Of a DNA stretch of 64,000 nucleotides, positions 1-12,177 are shown one piece after another. The stretch is taken from contig CM069433.1 of the NCBI GenBank assembly GCA_035610365.1, positions 128,916,545 through 128,980,544 of the forward strand. The letters run 5' to 3'. The stretch comes from Aquatica leii (Eukaryota; Arthropoda; Insecta; Coleoptera; Lampyridae). A program made the position numbers and the translations under genes. The notes below the pieces were generated by a model that ran no database searches, was not told where the DNA came from, and saw nothing but the letters and a program-made list of their open reading frames with translations. Position 1 is the first letter of the stretch. Each line of letters begins with the position of its first letter.

Positions 1-1609
1 ACCAGTGCTTTTTACTGTCAGCATTACTATGTAAATTGTACTTAGATAGCACGTTGCAGCAACAAACTACAAAATTCTGACATTTCTTGCAAAGGTTAGG
101 TGTGTTCGTGGGTATCTCATTGTCATCATTATCGACGTCCTGGTCAACGTCGTGATCGTGATAGCACTGGGTGTATTTTTCTATCTAAAAAAACTTCAGA
201 AATGTTGCCTTTTAACTTAGACCAATTCATAGCGAAATTGGTTAATTGATTTAGCAGATTCTCTTCTGAAATGGTCACGTTATATACTTTTGATAATTTA
301 ACACAAAAATCTGCTAAATAACCCGTTTTACCAGTATTACTGTATCAAAAATTTGTATGAGTCTCAACCTCAAATTTTCTTTGAACATTTTGTATTGATT
401 AATTACTAGAGAATTCACTATCTATTCTTTTTCGCGCCTTACTCTAATAATGGGAAAGTTAGTCATAATTATGTAATTAAAATCATCACACTCATCACTC
501 CTATCAGCAAGAACTAATTGATTTTCTGCTCACTTAATACAATTATCAGTTGATCTTTTAACAGTTATCATGTCACGTTGAATATTTACAAGTGAGTCAT
601 AAGCATTAGATACTATTTCTTGCGATTTTATTAAATCGATACCACTTGACTGAAGATATCTTGAAAGTAGTCCAATTATTTTGAATATTCTCATATATAT
701 GTATGCAGTTATTAATGTTTCATACTTAGTTAATTCTTCTATTAAAGATTCTGCCAATAAAACATCAATATACAATGCTTTTTCAAGACATTCAAATACT
801 CCAAATACCTTTTCAAGCGTTGTTTGCTACCTATCTTGTGTCGCCAATTATTTGAAGTTTTTTTTTTGATTTTTTGTAATTTTGTTTCAAACACGCATGC
901 GTTTATATGATCCTCGAAAAAACGTAGCGGTTTCATTTAGCAAATTAAATAATGACGCAGCATAAATCGCGAAATTAGTTGCGTCTGATAGAACTAAGTT
1001 TAATATATGACTGTAACACCAAACATGTACGTGTCCCGGTTTTTATTGCTCCACATGGAATATGCATCAACACAATGTTCATGGTTTTTACTCATTTCGT
1101 GTTCTTCGATTCGTTGGTACACGTGTGTCAAGTCGGAAATACCTTCAGTAAAAGTATTTTCTACTTTAGCAAAAGCTATACAAATACTGCAAAATAACGC
1201 TTGTTCTTCTTCAAAAAAGCTTAACCACTTTTTAACTGTACCACAGCGTTTAAAGAAAGCTTTCTTAGAAAGAAAAGGAATTTCCTTGTTGAAGAGGATG
1301 AAAAAAAAAAGTTTTTCAAATTTAATATTAGACGTTTGAAATAGGAACAGCTACTCATCACTGCTGTAAATTGGTGTTTCTAATTCTAAACAAGAGTTTG
1401 GTGTACAAGAAGTTGATACAAAAATATGTTCATCAACGATGGAGGATCATAGAAATATTTTCCTTGTCCGCTGTTGATTTACATTCTTTAGGTAGATTTT
1501 CGTTTTTTAAAAAATTATTCTGAATATTGTAGATAGTACTTGCTGCATTTTTCAAATTTTCCTCTCGCCTTTCTTGTAATTTTTGAGCTCAGTCTTTAGA
1601 CTTCTTCAT
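1..1609 (-). pseudogene. hAT-like (TTF/ZMYM1-type) transposase relic
   Basis: Decayed hAT-superfamily transposase read right to left. A likely initiator at 1609 opens a Lys/Glu-rich N-terminus typical of ZMYM1-like hAT proteins, with an in-frame TGA after six codons and paired stops near 1440 and 1370. At about 1320-1000 the frame reads KKWLSFFEEE, ALFCSICIAFAK and EHEMSKNHEHC, the Cys/His pattern of a TTF-type zinc finger that in these proteins binds DNA. At 775-530 a frame containing LLSRYLQSSGIDL matches the middle of the catalytic region. At about 100-10 LCKKCQNF and SKYNLHSNAD match the stretch just before the C-terminal dimerisation domain. The real C-terminus lies outside the window. 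Stops and frameshifts make it inactive. Family assignment rests on remembered motif patterns; confidence in hAT is good, exact subfamily less so. Confidence 0.65.
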
Positions 1610-1954
1610 AATTTTTTTCTATCAAATAATAAAATATTTACATAAGTTGTTTAAACTTATTACAATACGACCATCAATTTCGGTGAATTTTTAAACCAAA
1701 CCTGGTAATTTCATTTGTGCACGGATTTTATTCAAGTAATAAATTAAAGATTGTTAACAGCGCCGATGTAGAGGAAGTTGGTCTAATATCGACCATTTAA
1801 CGTAAATCCTATTATATTATAAAAACGTGACAACAAAATAAACATGTGTTGATGTGAATACATTGACTGATCTTTAAAGTAGGTAAGTAAGCCCAATTGA
1901 ACTTAAAAAAACCCTTTATTTTGAAAAAATAAAAAAAATACAAAACGGTTGCTA

Positions 1955-2013
1955 GGTCGATATTACCCGACCACTAATGGGAAATATCGACCAGGAGTGG
2001 GGAAATATCGACC
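1955..2013. repeat. Left subterminal motif array of pogo element
   Basis: Three copies of a 14-base motif: GGTCGATATTACCC at 1955-1968 and, inverted, GGGAAATATCGACC at 1979-1992 and 2000-2013. The core ATATCGACC is also inside the TIR. Iterated TIR cores of this kind usually act as transposase binding sites; that role is inferred. Confidence 0.7.
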
Positions 2014-2034
2014 GAAATCTTAAATAATAAAAAA

Positions 2035-3479
2035 CTACATGAAAACTGTTAGCTCGCAATTACTACATGCTGTAAAGTCTTTTGCAAATTCAGCAGGGGT
2101 GCAAGCAGCATGAATTGCTTTCCTACGCTTGTTAATAGAAGTCGAACCACTTGGACCAGCAGCGGGACTTGGGCCAGCAACGGGACTTGGGCGAGCAACG
2201 GGATTTGGGCTTGCCAAAGGTAAAGTATTTGCTTCACCTACTAAAGCTGGTATCTCCATAATATTATCTTCTGTAGCAGTAGGCAAGTCAGGTATTGGAA
2301 TAAAGTCTTCCTCTTTAAATACATTTCTATTCATCGGATATAGTCCTGTACTTTTGAAACCATTTATACCTTTTTCAATCGTTGCTACTCTGTTATAAGC
2401 TTTAGCAAATAACTCTGCAATATCTGTGACAGCGATTGATTCATAGTGAAGTGACTTTATAAATTGGTCACATTCATGTTTGTATGCAGATTTCAAGCCA
2501 GAGAAGAAAGTCACATCCAATGACTGAACCCTATGCGATGTGTGCGGTGGAAGAGAAACCATTATGATTCCGTTTGCACGACAGTAATTGAAGGACTTCA
2601 AAGTAGAATGTGAGGTGCTGTTGTCTAAAGTGAGCATGACAGGATAATCAGGGGTGGCTTTGACGCAATTACGAAAAAGTTTTAACCACTCAGGAAATAA
2701 TTCCTCGGTCATCCAACCAGAATTTGAGCAATGATAGATTGAGCCAACTGGACCATTTTTACCCAATCCTTCCTCATTCTCATTATTTTAAAAACAAACA
2801 TGGGTGGAACGTACTGCCCTGCAGCGCTAATACAGTAAACTACAGTAGTGGTTTGACCTCGCTCTCTACTGCTAATGGACCCAACTTGCTTTCTTCCTTT
2901 TGGTGTTAGAACACGAGAGGGTTTGTGGACAATTGTTATCCCAGTCTCGTCCACATTGTATATGCGATCCGGGCGAAAATGGTGTTTTTCCATGAGTGTT
3001 GCCACGTTATTATAAAGAACATCTATATCTGCTTTGTTAAAAGCCAGTACTCTATTATTACTAGTGGCTTCTGGCTTTCTTAATGACAGCTGGGGATGTC
3101 TCCTTAGGAAACCATATGGCCATTCTTGTCCACATGCTTCTTTATTGGAGTTGAAGTTGTTTTTAATGTTGTTTGATACAGCATACCCATATGCAACTTT
3201 TCTTATATTGTTTGCTGTCAATCCTTAAAAAAGGTTTGATAATTTAATAACATAAATCAGCCAGCATATTTTCTTGGACATTAGAAAACATTGGTTTTCT
3301 TCCTAACACAATTTTTTTGGCTGGAAACCGGTTTCTAAGACGGTCCTGCAGGGTACCATCTGGAACCGAGTAGAGCGTAGCTGCTTTTCTAATTGATCAA
3401 TGGTTTTGGTTAATCGCATTTAATGCTCGGTTCATCCCTTCTTATGTCGGGCAATTTTTCTCGTATAATTTCTTGGCAT
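2035..3479 (-). pseudogene. pogo/Tigger transposase (HTH-psq + DDE_1), frameshifted
   Basis: Cut-and-paste transposase of the pogo/Tigger group. The likely start at 3479 begins MPRNYTRKIARHKKG, the usual start of the psq-type helix-turn-helix DNA-binding domain, followed by stops and shifts; KAATLYSVPDGTLQDRL-like residues can be followed across frames down to 3300. The catalytic region is open in two overlapping frames, 3221-2709 and 2766-2035, joined by one frameshift near 2770. All three catalytic aspartates are visible: NVDETGI (about 2955), LTLDNSTSH (about 2630) and VQSLDVTFF (about 2515). The C-terminus is Pro/Ala/Gly-rich with a short repeat (PSPVAGPSP) and ends ACSNCELTVFM. One shift in the catalytic part and several lesions in the DNA-binding part mean no functional protein is made. 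Confidence 0.85.
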
Positions 3480-3539
3480 CTATAAATGAGAACAAAATTT
3501 CCATTTAAAAATAAAGCGAACAATGTCGACCACTGTAAT

Positions 3540-3572
3540 GGGCAATATCGACCACCGTGATCGATATTACCC
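3540..3572. repeat. Right subterminal motif array of pogo element
   Basis: GGGCAATATCGACC at 3540-3553 and GATCGATATTACCC at 3559-3572 face each other, with a weaker copy (TGTCGACC) just before them and another (GGATATTACCC) at 3901-3911 next to the right TIR. They mirror the array at the left end. Confidence 0.65.
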
Positions 3573-3940
3573 ATCATGGACATAAAAGTATATTTTTATG
3601 AAATATAATGCCTAACCTCAAAATTGTGTCAATGAAAATAACATGATAGATTAACAATTATACACTAATAATAACTAGATCAAATCTTCGATACAAAAAT
3701 ACACAAAAAATACAAACCTTATTTCCTGAAGCCAGAAAATTGTAAAAAAAAAACGACAAACAAACAATTTTATTTTATTCTTCTGGGATTGCACGTTTAA
3801 CGGGTCACAAGTGTTTTCGTTGGTTTGGCAACTACGTCGCAAGTTAGCAGCACCATTAGAGTACTGAAATTACGCGCTACTTTCCGAAAAATGTGGTGAT
3901 GGATATTACCCGCTAGTCGATATTAGACCATCTTTCCCTA

Positions 3941-6900
3941 CTTAATCATTGCAGTCGTGACCACCGCATTTTTCAATCCAAAAAGTCTAGTTAACTGTTC
4001 TTAATAATTAATTGTAAACTGCTATTAGTCTGATATTCAACAAGATTTGTTTAACGTGTTATACAAACGTGTCTAGTTCTTTTTAAATTTATTTTCTAAC
4101 AAATTTTATTGTTATGCAAAACTAAAAACTGAACCGTCAATCGGAATTCATTTCTTACATATACACTAATAAATTCTTTTTAAATACATAAATACAATAA
4201 TTACATATAATTTTGTCAGGTAAATAAAACCTAGTAAATTGATCTATTGCTGGTAAACGATAGACAATAAAACTTAAATATGTCTTGAAACAACAAGCAA
4301 TTTTCCGATTGCTATCTTATGCAGTAAAGCTAATAGAAGTTTGATAAAATCTTATAAGCTGCAACAAAACCAAACGTTAATACTACTGAAATAATGCCGT
4401 TGCACAAATTTTATTTGTTTATCATAAGCATTCTTACATACAAATATAATTTTAACTTGTGTAAATTATTTCAAAACTTGGATTACACTTAAAACTAAAA
4501 AGCAAATAATTCAACCAATATTTACAGTATCTATGTAAATGTGTCCTCTGAAATATATTGTTTATCACTTGATGTTTACTTGAATATTGAGGTTGCAGGT
4601 GAGAGTGTTACATACTATGACTTTGATAAAGCAATTACCGCAAAGCGTAATTTAGCATTTCCTAAGAAGTATTATTATAAATCACTTTTCCTTCAGGATT
4701 AATAATCAAAACTATCGTAAATTTGTAATGTACTGCGTGTAAAAAAATAACTAAATATTAAAATTGCATAGAATTACATAATGCAAATATTATTAAGACT
4801 CATTTACTCTTAGAAACTTTGATGTTCGTTGTTGAAACAAACTATAGAAAACTTACGCATATTAGACAACAAACGCATACTTTACAAGTATAGGGTACTG
4901 GACAACAAACGCATAGTTTGACTATTGAGGTACGTGCGTACCTTTCTTAGTATCGTAACTAATTTAGGTTTAAACAATGATTTTCTAACTAAAAATATTA
5001 TTGTTAAGAGAACTATTATTTAACTAACCAACAAATATTTGTTCAATAAACAAAAACATTTTTGACAGAGATAGAGATCTTTTTTATTTTTTATATTTAA
5101 TTCAAAAATATTATTTTTGTAAAACAAACTTTTATTTCTGTAATAAAATACTAATTTATATGCACGTATTCACACATTAGTCAACAATATATTTTAAACA
5201 TTACGAACATGTATCAAATATGACAAAGTTTTACTTTAACAGCAGTGTTGCCATATTGTTACAAGTTACATATTTCTCTCCCAAGCTATATATTTACGTC
5301 AAACATGGTCATTTGTGAAAGAAACTATAATCACGATTCTTTCCACTAGTAGTTGTATAGGTTTTTGTTATTGCATATGATAGTAGGTTGTGAAACAGCA
5401 GTTTTTTAAGCGCAGGTACATATTTTATTATTAACCACTGGTCAATAATGAACATATTTACATTTTCTGATAATTCTATCACAGTTTTAAAATAAAAAAA
5501 GTTGACGGAACTGTTTAATTGTGGCGAGAGATTTTATTTAATGCTATTTTAAGAATTTAAATCGTTCATTATTCAGAATAAGTTTAATTTAAAAAGTGCA
5601 AGTTATTTTAAGTTCGAGCTTAACTAACTATGAATATTACTGAATTAAATATATTTCAGTAAAATCAATGTTTAAAACAATAATGTTTTTAAATAATTTA
5701 GCTTTAACAAAAAAACTTACGTTATCTATTTATTTTTGTGTTGTAAATCACAATTACAAATTATATCAAAAGTAATTCTATTAAACTAGTGACAACTGTT
5801 ACACTCATTCACTTGATTTAGTCATAGCAAAGTCATAGGTAAAGAGATTTTAATAATTCTAGTAGTGGAAAAAATTGTATATAGTTGAGAAAATGATTAT
5901 AACCTAAGCGACAGATATAACAAAGGTGCGAAAAAAAAAATTTTAGATATAAAGCTGATATATAAAGATGAAACAATGTTGTTAGTGCCTTTTAGAAAAC
6001 AATATTTAACTAACAGCGCAATTTGTTGACATATTTACGATACTTCATAGTTTTTAAACATCCCATTTTTCTCACGCTCAACGCTAACACACATACGGAC
6101 ACATACGTACGGTGCGTATCTATTTATCTCATAGACGAACACTCCTTGCCCCTCGTCACTCACTTACACCAAAGCGTATTTTATTTTGTTTTTCTACAAC
6201 TTAGCTATAGAAAGTATTTAAATATTTCTTGCCGTTAAGGCAGCGCTTGTAAAAAAACGCATTGCTATACTATTTTTGCGTTGATTTTCGTTGTAAAATA
6301 GGTCACCACGAAAAGCCCTTTTATTTTAACATGATAATATATAGCCTTTGTTCACCTCGAAAATCCATTATAAATGTTGGTGAAAAAATTTTCTTTATCG
6401 GACGATCTCATACATTCAAACTTACAAACTTAACCGCTATGATATTAGTATAGATATATATTTCTCTATTTGAATCTGATTTTGATCATAACCCATGAAG
6501 GGTTTCATATGCATTTAGTAAAAAACTATTATTTTGACATTACAAACAGACACTTCAATATTATTTATTTGTATGTAGTAGTATGTATAGATATAAAATA
6601 AAATAAATAATAATTTCAACGTATACAATAAATGCTAGAACTTTGAGTTTTATAGTTATAAGTTTACTTATCTAAATTCTAAGTAACGTTGTTTGAATCA
6701 GTTAAAATAAGACAGGATTTACTAAAATATAGAGAAACTAACGTAGGAGTTAAAGAAGCCTTTTTAATAACACTAAAGATCAATGCGTTTTTCGAATCCC
6801 AATGATTAGTTATTTCTTTTTCTACTTTTCTAAAATAAATTAATAGGTGCTAAAAACATCTTGGCCGGCAGCATCTACAAAAAAAACCTAAATATTTTAA

Positions 6901-8394
6901 TCTAGGTCTATAAAACCAAATATGGCATTCTTTAATCTATCGTGCACAAGATGAAAAGTTTGGGTTATATCACACTGCCAGCGCAGGATGATAAAGAAAA
7001 CAAAAATAAAACCAAAAAAAAAAAAATTTATTTAAGAAAGATAGATTGTTTTAACGAAACACGCAAATATATACCAGAACATAACGAAAGAGCAGTAGAA
7101 TTACTAAACAAAAAAAAAAGAAAAACTAAAATTCTTAAATGAAGGTGCGAATATTGCGGGCGTAACAAAAATTAACTTATATATATATATATAGCAATTA
7201 ACACTTTACGTATTCGCACGGTTGCAAGGCCTTTTAACGCGCGGACTACCCTACACGTTTAAAATAAAATAAATACTTAAACTACCCGCATTACCCTCCT
7301 AAATTAAAATATCCAATGAGATACAAAATATATAAAAAAAATTAAAATTGTACTGCCGTTCCCGTTGTATCCTTGGTAACGGTACTTGCGCCACTAAATC
7401 AAACGTCAGACGCGTCAAATGTCAAATAAATATTACATTAAAGAAAAATAATAAATACTGTTTTTTTTGTTACAAATTGCGACAAAAAAAAACAAATAGG
7501 TATTTAATAATAATAAGGAAGTGAGTAAATAAATTGTTGCTCGTGAGTGCACAGTACACGTATAACCCTTTAGTATAACCAATACTTGGGTACAGAAAAC
7601 AGAACATAACCTCCGATAGATTGAAGAATGGTCAATGAGGTAAGTTGAGCACCGCTCGAACGCAAATAAGTATAATTTTCTGACCTTAGTGGCTGCAATC
7701 TAAAGCGTACCCTCTTTGATATTAATTGTGGGTTCGTTAGCCTGCCCGGCCCAGAAAGGGGATGCCGCTTCGACAAGCAGTTACTGCTGGTGACTACTCC
7801 AACGGAGGTGTACAACGTACAAATAATAAGGTAGAAACGGTAATGTAACCGGAGCAACGACGAAAAATATAATAACATAAAAGCCTAAAAGTCATGGGTT
7901 AGGTTGTTATCAGAGGTGGTTGGCAGCTTACCTTAGATGGTGGGTGGCTTAATGTAATTGTACCTTGAAAAGTGCACATAAATCCCTGGCAATCAGGAAA
8001 ACGAATTGGTGTTCCAAACAACGGTGCAACTCACCAATAATAAATTCGTATAATTACGTAAGGTTGTCTCAGATAGATCCACTATTAAATGTGTTTAAAT
8101 GCAACGAAGAAGCAACCATGCACTTTCAAGTTTTAATAATCCTTATCTTCAGGAAATAACCCAAAAATGACCTCCAAAACTGACCAAACATCCTCTGATA
8201 AGGAAATTTTTGATTTAAGATTTTGAGTGGGAAAATTAAAGTTAAAGAAGCTTATGTATAATAAAGTAGAGGATTATAATAATAAATAAAACCAAAACCT
8301 ATTTTTTTTGTACTGTGAGAGAAAAATAAATTGAAAATAATAAAAAAAATTAAATATTTTAAGTAAAACTGTTACAGTTAATTAAATTAATTAA
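3941..8394. other. AT-rich non-coding stretch
   Basis: No protein family is recognisable on either strand. Short open frames such as 6023-6238, 6942-7142 (Lys-rich low complexity) and 7570-7878 have no family signature. A 15-base direct repeat (GACAACAAACGCATA) occurs at 4865 and 4901. A possible small terminal exon after an acceptor TTGCAG at about 4600 reads about 35 codons to a stop at 4702, but nothing corroborates it. Confidence 0.6.
7178..7193. repeat. (TA)8 microsatellite
   Basis: Sixteen alternating T and A bases; simple sequence repeat in a non-coding region. Confidence 0.9.
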
Positions 8395-8735
8395 ATGTCA
8401 TTTAGGGAAACAAATACCTACATATGGTTCTAGCTCACGACCAAAGATCTTTTCCATTAGACGCTGTTGAATTTAAGTAACATTATGCAAACCAAATGGC
8501 AAAACTTTAAGCTAAAACAGTTGTTTTTCTAAAACAGCAAATAAAACAATTCTGATAGAGGAATTAAAAAAATAAGTAATTTTCAGTTACTTATGCACTC
8601 AGCATTATTAAGTTTGGAAATAATGGAATCAAGTCTTGGTAAAAAATATGTATCTCCATCCATTAACACAAGATTGCATTCCCCCTAAAGTTTTTTTTAC
8701 TAATAACATTGGTGAACACGAAGGCCTCTCTCGGA
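8395..8735 (-). pseudogene. Ty3/gypsy reverse transcriptase relic
   Basis: Too broken to form a long open frame, but the minus strand translates in successive frames to the ordered landmarks of a gypsy reverse transcriptase: SPMLLVKK and a VNGWRY-like stretch (about 8720-8650), RLDSIISKLNNAECIS (about 8640-8590), IPLSE (about 8555), then LPFGLHNVT, QQRLMEKIFGRELEPYV (about 8510-8420). These correspond to the strand before the first aspartate through the FGLxNAP motif; the YxDD box is missing. Several stops and frame changes show old decay. It is unlike the intact gypsy element 1 kb to the right, so it is an independent insertion. Confidence 0.65.
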
Positions 8736-8910
8736 TAATTTTTACTGTAACATTTAATTAATGTTTTTTATGCATATAAAGAGAAAAATTATAAAACTGT
8801 TGATGAATTAAATTTAACGCAGCTTTCTGAACTCGATTTTATTTGGGCTTAATACATCTGTGTATATGTCATTTTTTTTAAATAAAAAAATATAGAAACT
8901 GGATTATATC

Positions 8911-9189
8911 GATTATAAGCGACTTTCGGCTTAGACCGCGTCGTAGTTAAACACCCAGACTTAGGTTTGGTCCTAGTCCCTTCTTGAGAGCCAAAACAAG
9001 AAGTAGAACTTGGCCTTTGCTGTATTGTCGTTCGTGAACCCAAACAAACTGACGTTTCGCAAGTCATTGCAGCATGCATCTTCGGAGTGGTAAATGTCAC
9101 TACGGCAAAGGCCAAGTTCTACTTCTTGTTTGGTTTTAAGTCTGGGTGTTTATTTACGACGCGGTCTAAGCCGAAAGTCGCTTATAATC
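8911..9189. repeat. Large inverted repeat, Penelope-end-like
   Basis: The right arm 9105-9189 is the reverse complement of the left arm 8911-9020 over about 85 bases, with a roughly 25-base extra segment in the left arm (about 8963-8991). The spacer is about 84 bases. The arm ends carry GACTTTCGGCTTAGACCGCG, which resembles the ends at 36652 and 39590. The spacer, on the minus strand, has GATGCATGC followed by GCGAAACGTC, a layout like the Penelope-like terminal region at 39.63 kb. A transcript would fold into a long hairpin. Confidence 0.8.
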
Positions 9190-9790
9190 ATGAACATAAC
9201 CGCAAAAGCTTAAGATTTTATATTTGGATTATATCGAGTTTATATTATTTTCACACATCAAATAATCTGTATATAACTACCATCCAATCTCAACTAGAAG
9301 TCGTTTCACGTAAAATTAGGAACGTCAATCATTTACGCGCACCTAATTTAGTACCAACATTTTTGTTAGCGATATAACATACTATATAATATGTATTGAA
9401 AACCATACGTTCAATAATCATAGTGAACCGCATTGTAAAATGAGTGTTAAATGATATGAAACTAAAATTGCATTGGCTAACTTTTATCTCCAAGGGAGAT
9501 TACTTAGGAATAGGTTGCAACTTAAAATCCAGTGGTGTGTTTTATAATTCCAAAACATTAGAATTAAATAGATACATATGAATAATTCGGTTATGATTTT
9601 TAATAACAATTTTTTTTGTAACATAAACATGTTGTTTATCGGAATAAATTTATGATGATGCACGTGCTAATTTTATTTACTAAATATGTTTGAAAAAGAT
9701 ACAAGTAGCGATTTAGGTGAAAAAAATTGTGTCGCGGCTAAAGGTGCGGTATTTTACACAAACGCGTTCTTACGCATATTCTCTTTTAAA
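9190..9790. other. Non-coding flank
   Basis: AT-rich sequence between the inverted repeat and the gypsy LTR; nothing recognisable. Confidence 0.6.
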
Positions 9791-9794
9791 ACTG

Positions 9795-11617
9795 TGTTAC
9801 GTTCCAAAATTAACACAAAGTCACTGCCTGCAATGTAGTAACATAAACGGGGGGTTGTGCCACTAGCTCAATGGAGACGGGGTGAGTTTTATTTAAAAGT
9901 TTCGTGATCGAAATGGATTGACTTGTCGAAAACACAAAATCGATAAATAATAATGTCGAAATCAAAGGGCGCCAGGAAGGGGGTAAAGCTTAATGGACTA
10001 ATGACCCTTGCCAACCATAAGTCCGCTTCTGTAGTATGCACCCCCAATGGACTTACCTTAGAGGGTGCATTTGCTAAAATCTAAAATAAACTAATAAAGT
10101 TACACACGCGGAGGCCGACGGAATTAAAAGCTCTTTACAATTTAATAATTTAACATTTATTTGAACAAAATAAAACAAAATGAATAAAATAATAAAATAA
10201 AATAATTGAATTGAAATTGACAAAATTAATCACACAAAACAGTAGGAAAATAATAGAAAAATTACGTGAATGCACGTTTGATCAAAACAAATTTACAGTT
10301 AATGGAATAAAATACACAAACAAAATTATAAAATACACAATACAGAATTTTAAAGAAATAAACAGCACAAATTAATCAAACTAAAACATCTACATATGCT
10401 CACGGCCGGGCGCGTGTCGATATAATTTAAAAACAAAATGAAAAATACTTATAAAACTAATTTATATACATATAATTTGAATCGATATTTCGGTCCCGTT
10501 TAATAAATTTTAAACTTGGGATAAAACAGTACCGTAAAATACGGTCATTAATTAGTTACATTAACGATAACTTCGAAACACTTGTAATTTTTAATTGAAA
10601 ATTCAAAGCTTTTAACACTTGATCGCGTAAACGTAAATAATATCTTCTCGATTAAATAAATGGTGCAACATAAATACCTTGAATTCGTCGTAACTGCAGG
10701 AACGTACTTATGGTTAGATGGTCCGGGATGGCCAAACGAAAAGGTACTCCAAATACTTTCTATGCCGGCGGAAGAATTTCTTTATTAACACATAACATAA
10801 TCCGCACAAATGCGAAGATTGGACACAGTACAACCCAACGATTGAATATCCAACTTGAAACTTGCGTTATAATTATGGAAACCGTGAAATTTGCTTAATC
10901 CGTAAATTACGAATATTGAAAAGAAGATAAAAATCAAACTTTTCCATCACTACACTACATTTTCACGGTACCAATTTTCTTTTACTTCCACGGTAGGGCA
11001 TAACGAAACGTACCCTTACCAACCGGTAACCGGTAATTTAAAATTGCCACCGACGATCGATTGTAGATTATTCATCCCCAAAAATCAAAACCTCTCATAT
11101 TTAACACCTTGTGTTCCCACCAAATTCTCTTCGCTTGCGCGGTAACATCTACGTAAAAGAAAGAACATTGAATCAAACGAGAAAAACAAAGACGGCAATT
11201 ATAATTAGCCACGTGAATTTCCATTGCGTCGACATCTGACCGAAATATTTCCCATCGAAACCCTTAGCTTGCATAAATGCAGGTGTCTCATTATCGCGCT
11301 TAATCCAATATGATTCAGACTAAACAAGAAAAATGTATCAACTTACATTCCACAAAGGAAGTCGTAAATTATATTGAATCGGTATTCTACAAAGATAACC
11401 AAATAAAGTACTAAATCAAAAACAAAACTACGGATTTGTATGCATTTAAAAGAAAATTTCAATAACGATTGAAAGCAAATTGAAATATCATTAAACTCAA
11501 ACCACACAAACAATAAACAAAACGTTCTTGATGCCAATACCAAATTAATAAATCGAAACACACAAAAAAAAAAAAACTTACGGTGACTTTTACAACGAAA
11601 TTCAAACGCAGGTCACA
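9795..11617 (-). repeat. 3' LTR of gypsy element
   Basis: 1823-bp terminal repeat matching 16905-18726 almost base for base. On the element strand it starts TGTGACC and ends GTAACA. Long for a gypsy LTR. Short open frames inside it occur identically in both LTRs, have no family signature and are not reported as genes. Splice-donor-like GTAAG sequences (minus strand, near 11345 and 11577) lie in the element's leader orientation. Confidence 0.95.
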
Positions 11618-11628
11618 CCTCCCCTACT
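11618..11628 (-). other. Polypurine tract
   Basis: On the element strand AGTAGGGGAGG immediately precedes the 3' LTR start TGTGACC. This purine run is the expected primer for plus-strand DNA synthesis. Confidence 0.85.
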
Positions 11629-12177
11629 TAAAGAGGGATTTCTCAAATCACTCTAAAAATAGACAAAGAAAAACAAACGAAAACCCAAAACCCAAAACAA
11701 TAAACGATAATGTAACTATAAACGCAAAAATAAAACGATAACTAAGCCTATGGTTCTCGCGATCTCGCAATCATCGAGAACCCCTAACGAAACTAACGGA
11801 ACGAAAACCTAAACGATAAGAAGGGTAGCATATGTTTGGGTTCGACACAGATCACCCGATGCTGCACAATAGAAGAGGGCGCGCTGCGCTTCACGAGATC
11901 CGCGCATTGCGTTTTTCCCACAACTAATGCCCTCACCGAGCGATGGCACCTAGCCACAAACACTACAGAAATAAAAGATAAGGACAGACAAGATAGCAGA
12001 AGAAAGAAAAGTGGAAATAAAAGAACCGTTGTTTAGTCGCCTCTTACGACAAGTGGTGTCCCCACTGTAGAGAAATATTCTTAGTCCGTCTCTACACGGA
12101 ACCCAAAAACGAAACTAACCTAAAAAAAACGAACAAGAAACTAAAACAAAAAAACAATCAGACAGTAAAACCTAAAA
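11629..12177 (-). other. Gypsy element 3' untranslated region
   Basis: About 550 bases between the pol stop and the PPT with no env-like frame. Two hairpins are visible: 11753-11781 (GGTTCTCG pairing with CGAGAACC) and 12068-12099 (GTAGAGA pairing with TCTCTAC). The frame at 11836-12036 is on the opposite strand and looks fortuitous. Confidence 0.6.

Larger units (their letters stand above)
1771..3938 (-). mobile_element. pogo/Tigger DNA transposon, complete ends
   Basis: A 2168-bp element bounded by TA on both sides (1769-1770 and 3939-3940), as expected for Tc1/mariner/pogo insertion. The outer 23 bases are inverted repeats: the left end starts GAGGAAGTTGGTCTAATATC and the reversed right end starts GGGAAAGATGGTCTAATATC. 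It contains one transposase pseudogene on the minus strand and extra copies of the TIR core motif inside each end. The coding part is broken, so it is a dead copy with well preserved ends. Confidence 0.85.

Noticed and set aside
4600..4702. Possible small terminal exon after an acceptor-like TTGCAG
   Set aside because: Only about 35 codons, unrecognised, with no partner exon nearby.
6942..7142. Lys-rich 66-codon frame
   Set aside because: Low-complexity A-rich sequence can produce this by chance; no homology recognised.
9040..9100. Second hammerhead ribozyme in the loop of the 8.9-kb inverted repeat
   Set aside because: GCGAAACGTC is present but the CTGATGA box has two changes and no stem III can form, so only similarity of layout is claimed.
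10710..10898. 62-codon open frame in the gypsy LTR, repeated identically at 17817-18005
   Set aside because: Its duplication follows from LTR identity and it has no domain or composition signal. Opposite in strand to the element.
11836..12036. Plus-strand frame between the gypsy pol end and the 3' LTR, considered as an accessory or env-like gene
   Set aside because: Wrong strand for the element, no signal peptide or membrane segment, and the element-strand reading is closed.
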